Source: Alcanivorax sp.
GTDB lineage: Bacteria > Pseudomonadota > Gammaproteobacteria > Pseudomonadales > Alcanivoracaceae
Direction: 5' to 3'
NCBI RefSeq assembly: GCF_019431375.1
Contig: NZ_CP080267.1
Location: 3,227,933 to 3,291,932, forward strand
DNA: 64,000 bases
This document shows positions 38,084 through 48,304 of the stretch, in pieces; within the stretch, counting starts at the first letter, position 1; each line of letters starts with the position of its first letter. A program made the translations under genes and the position numbers. The notes below the pieces were generated by a model that had not been told where the DNA came from, searched no databases, and was given only the letters and a program-made list of their open reading frames with translations.

Positions 38084-38932
38084 ATGTTGCTATCCGTGTT
38101 TCAAATCCTGATGGCGGGCTACAGTCGGCTGTTACCTGGCAGGGCCAGCGATACGGCGCTGCACCTGTTAACCACGCCTCGGGTGTCCAGAGGGCCATTG
38201 TCGTTTCGGGGATCAGAGCCAGATCTGACCGTCTCGCTGGGTGAGCGGGCTCAACTGGCAATCTGGCAAGGTGGCGATGAGGCGGCTCTGTTTGTGCATG
38301 GTTGGTCTGGCCGGGCCACACAGATGTCGCCTTTCATCGACGCGCTGAACGCCCGCCGTTACACCCGCTACGCCCTGATTCTGCCGGGGCATGGTCCGCA
38401 GGCGGACGGGCCAGCTCACGTGGGGGACTTTATTGCGGCGATCGGTCTGGCGCTGGATTATATCGGCGGTCCGGTGTCCGTGGCGGTGGGGCATTCCATG
38501 GGCGCCGGGGCGTTGGCCCATGTGGCCGCGCAGGAACGCCGTATCGAACGACTGGCGCTGATTGCCGGGCCGGCGGAGTTTCGTGGCCTGGTCAATAATT
38601 TCGCAGCGTTTCTGCATCTGGGGGAGCGGGCCCGGCTTCAGCTTTTGCAGAAGATGGCCGCACGGGTGGGGATCGGTTTTGATGCGCTGAATATAGCGCG
38701 GTTGGGCGGGCAGATAGGTGGTCCGGTATTACTGATCCATGACACCGGTGACAAGGAAATCCCTTTTGCGGAGGCGCTGCGTCTGCAGCAGGCCATGCCC
38801 ACGGCGACCCTGTATCAGACGCAAGGGCTGGGTCATCGTAGAGTGCTCAGGGATGCTGCGGTGATTGATACCGTTACGACGTTTGCGAATCCGCCACAGG
38901 TTCAGCAGGCCCCGGTTAAAGCTCTTGCTTGA
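38084..38932 (+). CDS. Alpha/beta hydrolase
   Basis: The 282-residue protein has the alpha/beta hydrolase oxyanion motif LFVHGWSGRATQM, nucleophile elbow VAVGHSMGAGAL, an acid region LIHDTGDKEIPF and a late His in QGLGHRRVLRD. The substrate is unknown. Its 3' end overlaps by 17 bp the end of a convergent marR gene, and both share an upstream sequence motif, so this hydrolase is the likely target of that regulator. The N-terminal stretch could be a weak membrane anchor. Confidence 0.85.
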   Translation: MLLSVFQILMAGYSRLLPGRASDTALHLLTTPRVSRGPLSFRGSEPDLTVSLGERAQLAIWQGGDEAALFVHGWSGRATQMSPFIDALNARRYTRYALILPGHGPQADGPAHVGDFIAAIGLALDYIGGPVSVAVGHSMGAGALAHVAAQERRIERLALIAGPAEFRGLVNNFAAFLHLGERARLQLLQKMAARVGIGFDALNIARLGGQIGGPVLLIHDTGDKEIPFAEALRLQQAMPTATLYQTQGLGHRRVLRDAAVIDTVTTFANPPQVQQAPVKALA

Positions 38933-39377
38933 CCCGCGAGCTGAAGCGATGAAGCTGGCTGGCGATGTTGTCCCACTCCTCTTTTCCCACCATTGACTCA
39001 AAAGCATCCTGGGCTTCCTGCCAGCGTATCAGTGCCCGCTGGTAGAGGGCCTCGCCATCGGCAGTGAGCGACAGTCCCAGTGAGCGCTTGTTGCCGGTGG
39101 GTGCGGACTCCACCAGGCCTTTCTCGATGAGTTTGTCCACGGTGCGCTGCAGGGAGGTGCGCTCCATGCCCAGCCATTCGGATAACTGGAAAATGGATTC
39201 CGGCGGTTGTGCCTTAATGGCATTGAGGATAGAAAACTGGGTAATGCGCAGGCCGGTGTCTGCCAGCTTGTTGTTGTAGAGCCGGGTGACCAGACGTGAC
39301 AGCACCCGGGAATGAAGGGCGGCGCAATGGCGGCCCACTTCCAGGGGAGCCAGGGTGTCGGTGTTGTCTTGGCCCAT
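38916..39377 (-). CDS. MarR family transcriptional regulator
   Basis: The 153-residue protein has the MarR winged helix: TQFSILNAIKAQPPESIFQLSEWLGMERTSLQRTVDKLIEKGLVESAPTGNKRSLGLSLTADG, with the wing region TGNKRS. It lies tail to tail with the alpha/beta hydrolase, overlapping by 17 bp. The motif TATAATGCATATACACCAA on its own promoter side (complement of 39399-39417) recurs upstream of the hydrolase, suggesting control of both genes. Confidence 0.9.
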   Translation of the reverse strand: MGQDNTDTLAPLEVGRHCAALHSRVLSRLVTRLYNNKLADTGLRITQFSILNAIKAQPPESIFQLSEWLGMERTSLQRTVDKLIEKGLVESAPTGNKRSLGLSLTADGEALYQRALIRWQEAQDAFESMVGKEEWDNIASQLHRFSSRVKQEL

Positions 39378-39398
39378 CGGTGCGCTCCGATAACTTAT

Positions 39399-39417
39399 TG
39401 GTGTATATGCATTATAG
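39399..39417 (-). promoter_or_regulatory. Candidate MarR operator at the marR promoter
   Basis: On the minus strand this reads TATAATGCATATACACCAA, differing at two positions from TATAGTGCATATACATCAA at 38054-38072. The TGCATATACA centre is nearly palindromic. It lies 22 bases upstream of the marR ATG. Confidence 0.65.
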
Positions 39418-39448
39418 GGCGACGGTGTTCCCTGTTGTCCAGTGCGGA

Positions 39449-40726
39449 CTAGGGGGATTGCGGTGGCGCCTGGCCGTTGAGCTCCACAGTCTGGCCATCC
39501 CGAAGAATGGTAATTCTGACGCTGGCGCCGGGGGCGCTGGAAGCCATCAGTTGAGCCACCTGGCGGTGATCGGTCACTGTATTGTCGTTCCAGCTCAGTA
39601 GCTGGTCTCCGTAACGCAGGCCCAGCTTGTCGGCGGCAGCGCCTTCACCCACCCAGCGTACAAAAGTGTCGTCGCCCCGGCTGGTGACGGACAGCGCCCA
39701 GCGATGCTGGATCGTCTTGATCGGGAAACCGTTGCGGTCAAATTGCCAGTCCATGAACCCGAAGAACCAGGGGTTACGCTGCTTGCGTTCCAGATGCCAT
39801 TGGTTGTTGCGGCCAAACCGGATCAGGCTCTGCTGGGACGCCAGGTCAAGGCGCCATTGCTGTTCCTCGATACGCAACAGCCAGGGCGCGCATTGCCGTT
39901 GCTCAATGGGGTAACGAATGACCGCCAGCGGGCCGCTGCGGCTGGGTCCCAGCAGGGTCTGTGCCGGGCCGCATTGTCGGTAGCTGTTGGCCAGATTATC
40001 CATCTGTGCCGGTGTCACTACCCAGTCGGCCAGCATGTCGCGGGTATTGTGGGTGTAAATGGACAGATCTGTCCGGTCGTTGTGTGCGGCCATGGCAGCC
40101 AGGTAATGCTGTAGCGCCTGTTCCGGTGTGGTCGCAGTGGAAACGTTATCGTGCTCGTCTGACGCTTTCTGCGCCACCTCGCCGATTTGTGCCGGGACCC
40201 TGGCGCCGCCGCCAGCGCTGAAGGCTGGCTGTGTCGGCGCCTGAAACGCCTGGTTGGCTTTCGCCTGGCGGGCCCGCTCGATGATCAGTTCCGTGGTGGC
40301 CGCAATACCGTCGGCAACCCGGTTATGTCGGAAGAAGGGCACCATCTGTTGGCGTTCCAGATAGGAGACGAAGGCGTCGGTATAAACCCCTTCCAGTGCC
40401 GTGGCTACCTCCAGACGGACTTCATTCTGCTGCGGGTCGAGCAATAACAGCAGGCCGCGCCCCGCGTCACTACGCTGCCCTGCGCCGCTGTCCTGAAAGA
40501 GTCGACGGGCACGCTGGTTGATATCCCCGGTAGCGCTCTGGATCACCAGTCGGTAGTCGATGTCGTGATCTTCGAGCAGATGGCGGTTCTGGGTGTTCAG
40601 TTGCTCGCTGGCGGCTTTGTCCAGGTACTCTTCCTCATCGTTCAGCCATTGCCGGTTGTCACAGCCCACAAGCAGAAGCAGGGCGGGAAGGATGCCGAGA
40701 ACGAGCAGACGAATGCGTCCATGCAT
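39449..40726 (-). CDS. TPM-domain plus PDZ-domain lipoprotein
   Basis: The 425-residue protein has a lipoprotein signal (ALLLLVGC, Cys22). Residues about 28-165 form a TPM (YgcG/TLP18.3) domain: EEYLDKAASEQLNTQN, VIQSATGDINQRARRLFQD, GRGLLLLLDPQQNEVRLEVATALEGVYTDAF. A middle region of about 180 residues is followed by a C-terminal PDZ domain (GEGAAADKLGLRYGDQLLSWNDNTVTDHRQVAQLM). TPM domains are linked to membrane-protein maintenance; fusion to a PDZ domain suggests binding of exposed C termini. AAGGAG precedes the ATG. Confidence 0.82.
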   Translation of the reverse strand: MHGRIRLLVLGILPALLLLVGCDNRQWLNDEEEYLDKAASEQLNTQNRHLLEDHDIDYRLVIQSATGDINQRARRLFQDSGAGQRSDAGRGLLLLLDPQQNEVRLEVATALEGVYTDAFVSYLERQQMVPFFRHNRVADGIAATTELIIERARQAKANQAFQAPTQPAFSAGGGARVPAQIGEVAQKASDEHDNVSTATTPEQALQHYLAAMAAHNDRTDLSIYTHNTRDMLADWVVTPAQMDNLANSYRQCGPAQTLLGPSRSGPLAVIRYPIEQRQCAPWLLRIEEQQWRLDLASQQSLIRFGRNNQWHLERKQRNPWFFGFMDWQFDRNGFPIKTIQHRWALSVTSRGDDTFVRWVGEGAAADKLGLRYGDQLLSWNDNTVTDHRQVAQLMASSAPGASVRITILRDGQTVELNGQAPPQSP

Positions 40727-40822
40727 GGTGCTCTCCTTGTGGTCATGTTTGTCTGGAAACGTTCAACGGCGAGCAAGCGGCCGCTTTGACCGGGTTGGCA
40801 CCTTACCCGTGTCACTACCAGT

Positions 40823-42861
<2,039 letters not shown>

Positions 42862-42872
<11 letters not shown>

Positions 42873-43614
42873 CCCCAAAGACTACGACAGCAGCAAACGC
42901 CCGACCCGGGCCGATGCTCAGGATTTCAGTGAGGGCCAGCGAGAAGGCCTGTACCGGGCCATTTATGAGCGCCGCGATGTGCGTTCTCAATTCCTCCCCG
43001 ATCCGATCCCGGCACCCGTGCTTCGGCGACTGCTGGGTGCGGCCCATCATGCTCCGTCGGTGGGCTTTATGCAGCCCTGGGATTTTCTGATTATTGATGA
43101 TGTCGGGGTACGGAAGAAGGTGCTGGATATCTTCGAAACTGAGAATGCCCGGGCCGGCCAGAACTATCAGGGTGAGCGTGGGGAGACTTACCGTAACCTG
43201 AAACTTCAGGGCATTCTCGATAGTCCAATGAATCTGTGTATCACCTGTGATCGCTCTCGTGGTGGGCCCAAGGTGCTGGGACGTAATAGCATCATGGAAA
43301 CCGATCTTTTCAGTACCTGCCTGGCGGTGCAGAACTTGTGGTTGGCCGCGCGAGCCGAAGGCATCGGGGTGGGCTGGGTGAGTATTCTGGATCAACAGAA
43401 GCTGACCCGGGTGCTGCAGCTGCCAGACCATGTGTATCCCCTGGCGTACCTGTGCCTGGGTTATGTGAGTGAATTTCTGGAGCAGCCGGAATTGCAGTCC
43501 AAGGGGTGGCGATCACGGTTACCGTTGATCGATCTGGTTCACCGCAATGGCTGGGGCCAGCCTCTGGCTGACGGTGACAGGCTGCGCAGCGAGATTGAGG
43601 GGGACGCGCAGTGA
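42862..43614 (+). CDS. bluB: 5,6-dimethylbenzimidazole synthase BluB
   Basis: BluB is a flavin-destroying nitroreductase-fold enzyme that turns FMNH2 into dimethylbenzimidazole, the lower ligand of vitamin B12. The 250-residue protein has the typical RRDVRSQFLPDPIP start, the AHHAPSVGFMQPWDFLII block, RGGPKVLGR with SIMETDLFSTCLAVQNLWLAARAEGIGVGWVSI, and LCLGYVSEF. Its ATG overlaps the greB end by 11 bases. No other cobalamin gene is in the window, so the ligand may serve salvage or genes elsewhere. Confidence 0.92.
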
Positions 43615-43713
43615 ACCGATTATTGCTGCGCCGGTTGAGCCACGCCGGGGCGAAAGCTTACCAGCCGTATTACCTCTCTGTTCATCATATCCGGAACCAC
43701 GAGGAATCCTGAA

Positions 43714-44340
43714 TTGAGCGCCAATCGCCGCATCTGGTTTTTTATTCGCAAGTCCCTGCTGGGTGGCCTGACTATCCTGCTGCCGATTTCCATCATCGTG
43801 TTTTTCTTCCGCTGGATTTATCAGACGGTGACGGAAATGATCGCGCCGTTTACCACGGTATTTATCCGCGCCTTCGATCTGCCCAAATTCGTGGCCGACT
43901 GGTTGTCGGTGCTGGCGGTGCTGGTGCTGTGCTTTCTGGTGGGTACCCTGGTGGCGACCCGGGTGGGAAGCTGGTTGTGGCACCAGTGGGAAGAGAACGT
44001 GATGACCCGCCTGCCGGGGTACAAGACGGTCAAGGAAGTGATTGGCCAGTTGATGGGCAGCAACAGCGACAGCCCGTTCAGCCGTGGTGAGGTGGCACGG
44101 GTGTGGCTGTATGGCAGAGATACGGATGTATCGGTTACCGCGCTGGTCACGTCCCGCCATGGGGATGGTCATGTCACCATCTTCGTGCCCACCGGCCCCA
44201 ATCCCACCAGCGGGTTTATCTATCACGTGGATGAAAGCCTGGTGGAACTGCACCCGGAAATCGGCGTGGAGAGCATGATGAAAACCGTGGTGTCCTGCGG
44301 TGCGGGAACGGCGGCGCTGTTCAAGACCGACAGGGCGTAG
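43714..44340 (+). CDS. DUF502 family membrane protein
   Basis: The 208-residue protein has two membrane segments (SLLGGLTILLPISIIVFFFRWIY and WLSVLAVLVLCFLVGTLVAT) and a soluble C-terminal part (FSRGEVARVWLYG, TIFVPTGPNPTSGF), matching DUF502, a family of unknown function. The start is a TTG at 43714, seven bases after GAGGAA. The stop codon TAG is already part of the first heptamer of the repeat array that follows. Confidence 0.88.
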   Translation: MSANRRIWFFIRKSLLGGLTILLPISIIVFFFRWIYQTVTEMIAPFTTVFIRAFDLPKFVADWLSVLAVLVLCFLVGTLVATRVGSWLWHQWEENVMTRLPGYKTVKEVIGQLMGSNSDSPFSRGEVARVWLYGRDTDVSVTALVTSRHGDGHVTIFVPTGPNPTSGFIYHVDESLVELHPEIGVESMMKTVVSCGAGTAALFKTDRA

Positions 44341-44748
44341 CTACGAGCTACGAGCTACGAGCTACGAGCTACGAGCTACGAGCTACGAGCTACGAGCTAC
44401 GAGCTACGAGCTACGAGCTACGAGCTACGAGCTACGAGCTACGAGCTACGAGCTACGAGCTACGCTCGATTGGAAAGGGAAGGGTAGGAAAGTTCCCGAG
44501 GTTTCGTTATTTCTACGAAGCCGCTGTAGGAGCGGCGCTCTCTGTGCTCTGCGAGTATGAGCCGCGAACCGTGCGAAGCACGGCATCGTCCGCAGGACGA
44601 TCAAAGCTAGAAGCTAGAAGCTAGAAGCTAGAAGCTAGAAGCTAGAAGCTAGAAGCTAGAAGCTAGAAGCTAGAAGCTAGAAGCTAGAAGCTAGAAGCTA
44701 GAAGCTAGAAGCTAGAAGCTAGAAGCTAGATGAATCGCCACCAGTTCT

Positions 44749-45621
44749 CTAGACACTTCCCTGCCGTTCTTGGTGACGCTTTTCATACTCTACCGGTGAC
44801 AGCTTTTCATTAGAACCATGGCGTCGACGGTTGTTATAGAACATCTCGATATAATCAAAAATATCTGCCCGGGCCGCGTCCCGACTGCTGTAAATCTTTC
44901 GCTTTATTCTCTCCCGCTTCAACAGCTGGAAGAAGCTCTCAGCAACAGCATTGTCGTGGCAGTTACCGCGCCGACTCATACTCCCCTCCAGCTCATGCGC
45001 CTTCAGAAACGAGTCCCAGTCGTGGCTGGTGTATTGGCTTCCTTGGTCGGAGTGAACAACCACCTTGCCCTCAGGCTTGCGACGCCAGACCGCCATCAGC
45101 AGCGCATCCAGCGCCAGTTCCTTGGTTATCCTGGATTGCATTGACCAACCGATCACCCGTCTTGAGAACAGATCTAGAACAACCGCCAGATACAGCCAGC
45201 CTTCATGTGTGCGGATATAGGTAATATCCGTTACCCAGCTCTCGTTCGGGGCTTGCGGATTGAACTGGCGCTGAAGGATATTCGGTGTCACCTTGTGCAG
45301 CTCCCCAGCCCTATGGCGTGGTTTACGATACCCCACCTGCGCTCGTATTCCTGCGTGGCGCATCAGGCGGTGGACTCGATTGGGCCCGCATCGCTCGCCA
45401 TACTCGCGCAGATCGGTATGAACCTTCCGGTAGCCATACACGGCCCCGGATTCCAGCCAGAACTGCTTGATCAGCCCGGACAGGCGCTCGTCCTCGATTG
45501 CACGAGCTGAACGAGGCTGTCTCTGCCAGGCGTAAAAGCCACTGGGGTGAACGTCCAACAGAGAACACAGTGAGCGGATTGGCCACCGCTCGCTGTGCTC
45601 CTGAATGAAGGCGTACCTCAA
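44749..45621 (-). CDS. IS3-family transposase OrfB (integrase domain)
   Basis: The 290-residue protein has an N-terminal HTH_21-like region (YGYRKVHTDLREYGERCGPNRVHRLMRHAGI) and the rve integrase core with the DDE triad: D in WVTDITYI, D in VVHSDQGSQY and E in NAVAESFFQLLKRE. In IS3 elements it is made as an OrfAB fusion by -1 frameshifting; the A7 run at 45651-45657 (minus strand) in the end of orfA is a suitable slippery site. Confidence 0.95.
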   Translation of the reverse strand: MRYAFIQEHSERWPIRSLCSLLDVHPSGFYAWQRQPRSARAIEDERLSGLIKQFWLESGAVYGYRKVHTDLREYGERCGPNRVHRLMRHAGIRAQVGYRKPRHRAGELHKVTPNILQRQFNPQAPNESWVTDITYIRTHEGWLYLAVVLDLFSRRVIGWSMQSRITKELALDALLMAVWRRKPEGKVVVHSDQGSQYTSHDWDSFLKAHELEGSMSRRGNCHDNAVAESFFQLLKRERIKRKIYSSRDAARADIFDYIEMFYNNRRRHGSNEKLSPVEYEKRHQERQGSV

Positions 45622-45896
45622 TCGGACTGACTGGCGAAGTACGCCGCGGCTTTTTTTAGGATGTCTCGCTCTTCGGTAACGCGCTTGAGCTCTTTCTGGA
45701 GCCGGCGAATCTCGGCTTGGTCATCTGCATTGGCCTGATGCTGCTCGGAATCCGGGCCAAACTTCCTGATCCAGGCGTACAGGCTATGGGTGGTGACGCC
45801 GAGTCGGTCAGCCACTTGGGCCACACTGTGACCACGATCCGTCACCTGGCGAACCGCCTCAATCTTGAATTCTTCGGGATAGCGTTTGCTACTCAT
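45618..45896 (-). CDS. IS3-family transposase OrfA
   Basis: The 92-residue protein has a helix-turn-helix (RYPEEFKIEAVRQVTDRGHSVAQVADRLGVTTHSLYAWIRKFG) followed by a leucine-zipper-like helix (AEIRRLQKELKRVTEERDILKKA). The ATG at 45896 gives the usual MSSKRYPEEF start. It overlaps the orfB start, and the end includes the A7 slippery run. Confidence 0.93.
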   Translation of the reverse strand: MSSKRYPEEFKIEAVRQVTDRGHSVAQVADRLGVTTHSLYAWIRKFGPDSEQHQANADDQAEIRRLQKELKRVTEERDILKKAAAYFASQSD

Positions 45897-46027
45897 AGAT
45901 ACCTCTCTGATTGCCATTTTGGATGGCTGAAAGGTGTCTAGCAAACTGGTGGCGATTCAAGAAGCTAGAAGCTAGAAGCTAGAAGCTAGAAGCTAGAAGC
46001 TAGAAGCTAGAAGCTAGAAGCTAAAAT

Positions 46028-47257
46028 TCAGGCTCTCGCCGCCGCTGTATTCTCTTCCAGCGCCGCCTTCATGAAATCGCGCATGGCTTTCAGATATAGC
46101 CCCTGATCCAGATGCAGCAGATGGTTGCCCGGGAACCAGTGCAGATCGCAATGATTCCAGTGCTGGTGCAGCAGATGGCTGTGCTTGGGTGGCGCAAAGC
46201 GGTCGCCGGCACCGCCGATGATCATGCGCCCGGCCTGGGGGACCTTGCAGGGCCAGGTGAGGGGTGAATGCAGGGCGGTGACTTCCCGCAGTCCCTGCAG
46301 GTTGGTGCCGTAAACTTTCTTCAGCAAGCCCACTTGCAGGTTGATCGGGAACCAGCTCTGCATCAGGTCGATGATGCTGACCAACGGCACGTTGGGAATG
46401 GCGAAGGCCAGGTCATCTTCCAGAGCAGCCAGTAACCCGGTGGTATAACCGCCCAGGGAAATGCCGGTAGCGCCCATGGCCGGCGTACCCTGTTCACGTA
46501 AATAGTCCATGAACAGACGCAGGTCATGGATGGCATGGGCAAAGGTTTCATTGAGCAGGGCCATGCCCTGGCTGAAGAACTGGGCGCCACTGAACGGCGC
46601 AAAGCGGCCCTTGCGGCGTCCATGGAAGGGCAGGGTATAGAGCAAGACATCAAAGCCCTGCTTGTAAAACCAGGGCAAGGCCAGCCAACGGGTATTGAGC
46701 CAGTAAGGGTCGGCGACAAAGCCGTGGATCATGATCAGCGTGGGGCGTGGTTCGTCATGGTGACGCCAGTGCTGGGCCCAGGCGGTGCGGTTGCGGCGAT
46801 GGCTCAGGTAACGGTCACGCAACGCCGGGTTCCTGGGCTCGAAGGGCGAAGGAAAACGCAGGGTATGGGCGTCGCCATCCTCCGGTTGAAAGTGATAGGG
46901 AGCCACCGGAATGCGTTCGATGTTTGCCGTCTGTGTGGGCCGTGTAAAGAACGTATTGGGGTCCTCCTCCAGGAGAAAGGGCCGATAAAAATCTACCAGC
47001 TCACGTTCTTCCTTTTGCCGCGAGATATTCAGTGTGGCAGGCAGGGCAGCGGCCCCGGCCATGCTGGCCAGGCCGGTCCGCGCCAGGGTATCGATGCTGG
47101 CGGTATAGTCGATCCGCCAGCGGGTGTCGTTGTCTGCCAGAAAGTGATCCGGTAGAGAATGAAAATGAGCGGGCAGCGTCTGCCACCAGGGCTGGGTAAG
47201 CCGCGGCAGGTCCTCGTCGCAATAATCGTCCTGATGAATACGGGGCAGTTCGGTCAT
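46028..47257 (-). CDS. Alpha/beta hydrolase (ABHD18-like)
   Basis: The 409-residue protein has a long N-terminal region, then a hydrolase domain with LIMIHGFVADPYWLN (oxyanion), the nucleophile elbow GATGISLGGYTTGLLAAL, an acid region GGAGDRFAPPKHSHLL and the final His in FPGNHLLHLDQGLY. The layout resembles ABHD18/DUF2048-type hydrolases. The substrate is unknown. GGGAGG precedes the ATG. Its stop lies six bases from the last heptamer of the repeat array. Confidence 0.85.
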   Translation of the reverse strand: MTELPRIHQDDYCDEDLPRLTQPWWQTLPAHFHSLPDHFLADNDTRWRIDYTASIDTLARTGLASMAGAAALPATLNISRQKEERELVDFYRPFLLEEDPNTFFTRPTQTANIERIPVAPYHFQPEDGDAHTLRFPSPFEPRNPALRDRYLSHRRNRTAWAQHWRHHDEPRPTLIMIHGFVADPYWLNTRWLALPWFYKQGFDVLLYTLPFHGRRKGRFAPFSGAQFFSQGMALLNETFAHAIHDLRLFMDYLREQGTPAMGATGISLGGYTTGLLAALEDDLAFAIPNVPLVSIIDLMQSWFPINLQVGLLKKVYGTNLQGLREVTALHSPLTWPCKVPQAGRMIIGGAGDRFAPPKHSHLLHQHWNHCDLHWFPGNHLLHLDQGLYLKAMRDFMKAALEENTAAARA

Positions 47258-47323
47258 GAGGCCTCCCTGTCATAAAAAAAACAGTAAACGCCAGCGGTGC
47301 GGTGGCGGCAATGACCAAAACAG

Positions 47324-48214
47324 TCAGGCGGTGCGGATAAACTCGACCACACTCTTCAGATCTCGATTGGCCTCCGGCAGGAAAGGCACCATGATCGGCC
47401 AGACATGAAACAGCCCGGACCGTTCGATCCATTTCACCCGCACCCCGGCGCTTTCTGCCGCCTTGCGGACCTGCTTGCCATCAGGGTAAAGCACCTCATC
47501 GGTGCTGACGGTAATCAGCAGGGGGCAGACACCGCTGTAGTCAGCCAGACAGGGCGAAGCGTAGGGGTGCTTGCGGTCTTCCTGATTGGGGAGATAGACA
47601 TCAATCACAGTGCGGATAATGTCCGCCGACAGCATGGCATCGCTGGGGTCCAGCGCGGCCAGTACCTTGTCATCCGGGAAGGCATTGCCGGCCGGGGAAA
47701 ACAGTACCGCGCAGCGTGGTTGTGGCAGGCCCTTGTCGCGGATATGCAGCAGGGTGGCCAGGGTCAGGCCGCCGCCGGCGGAGTCGCCGGCGATAACGAT
47801 ATCGCTGGGGTTCTTGCCCTGGGCTAACAGGTATTCGTAGGCTTCCATCACCCGGTTCACGGCTGCCGGAAAAGGTTGCTCCGGCGCAAACGGATAAACG
47901 GGCAGATAGACTTCGCCATGGAGCTGTTTGGCCAGGCGTCCGGCCAGGTTGTGATAGGTCTTGGTCACTCCGCCAATGTAGGCGCCACCGTGCAGATACA
48001 GCACCGTGGTGGACGGGTTGCTTACACTCAGGTGGTCACCGTCGAACTGGGGCTCCCGGATCTGGCGCAATGCCACCTTTCGGGGCAGCAGGGTGAGAAC
48101 CGGCGTGTTGTTGAATACCTTGCGCAGGTGGCGCACCAATTGTTCTTCGTTGAGTCCGTGGCGCTTGATGGTGCGACGGGTCACTGCCTTGATGATTTTT
48201 GCTTGAATGCTCAT
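47324..48214 (-). CDS. Alpha/beta hydrolase-3 / hormone-sensitive-lipase family esterase
   Basis: The 296-residue enzyme has the HSL-family motifs VLYLHGGAYIGG (oxyanion hole HGG) and VIAGDSAGGGLTLATL (nucleophile Ser in GDSAGG), with the acid in VSTDEVLYPDG and His in GLFHVWPIM. Such esterases cleave short- to medium-chain acyl esters. It is probably part of the minus-strand lipid block with the gene downstream (66-bp gap) and the CoA-transferase upstream. Confidence 0.9.
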   Translation of the reverse strand: MSIQAKIIKAVTRRTIKRHGLNEEQLVRHLRKVFNNTPVLTLLPRKVALRQIREPQFDGDHLSVSNPSTTVLYLHGGAYIGGVTKTYHNLAGRLAKQLHGEVYLPVYPFAPEQPFPAAVNRVMEAYEYLLAQGKNPSDIVIAGDSAGGGLTLATLLHIRDKGLPQPRCAVLFSPAGNAFPDDKVLAALDPSDAMLSADIIRTVIDVYLPNQEDRKHPYASPCLADYSGVCPLLITVSTDEVLYPDGKQVRKAAESAGVRVKWIERSGLFHVWPIMVPFLPEANRDLKSVVEFIRTA

Positions 48215-48304
48215 GTGTCTTCCATATTGATTGTTCTTCTGGTTACTACTGTATGGTCTGGCGCCTGGCAGTAGCAGGGTTGATCGGGTCAGAAAAGCCT
48301 CCAG

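Larger units (their letters stand above)
44731..45959 (-). mobile_element. IS3-family insertion sequence, 1229 bp
   Basis: The ends are 28-bp inverted repeats starting TGAATCGCCACCAGTT (44731 onward and complement of 45959 backward) with a few mismatches. A 3-bp duplication AGA flanks them (44728-44730 and 45960-45962). Removing the element and one AGA restores an unbroken heptamer array, which confirms both borders. It carries orfA and orfB with a slippery A7 between them. Confidence 0.95.
44338..46022. repeat. Heptamer-arm element 8, greatly expanded and split by an IS3-family element
   Basis: The left arm (about 44338-44466) is some 18 copies of GAGCTAC. The core (about 44467-44603) matches element 5 and includes TCTACGAAGCCGCTG, TAGGAGCGGCGCT, TGAGCCGCGAACC and hairpins CCGTG/CACGG (44569-44583) and ATCGTCC/GGACGAT (44585-44601). 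The right arm is about 18 copies of AGAAGCT to 44730, then the IS, then about nine more copies to 46022. The arms share AGCT but are otherwise different, so pairing is only partial. Confidence 0.9.

Noticed and set aside
44300..44560. Frame with repeated SYELRAT heptapeptides
   Set aside because: It arises because three 7-bp repeats make 21 bases, i.e. seven codons. No ribosome binding site, and the repeat lies after the DUF502 stop.
44338..46022. CRISPR-like array
   Set aside because: The repeats are contiguous 7-mers without spacers and no cas gene is near.
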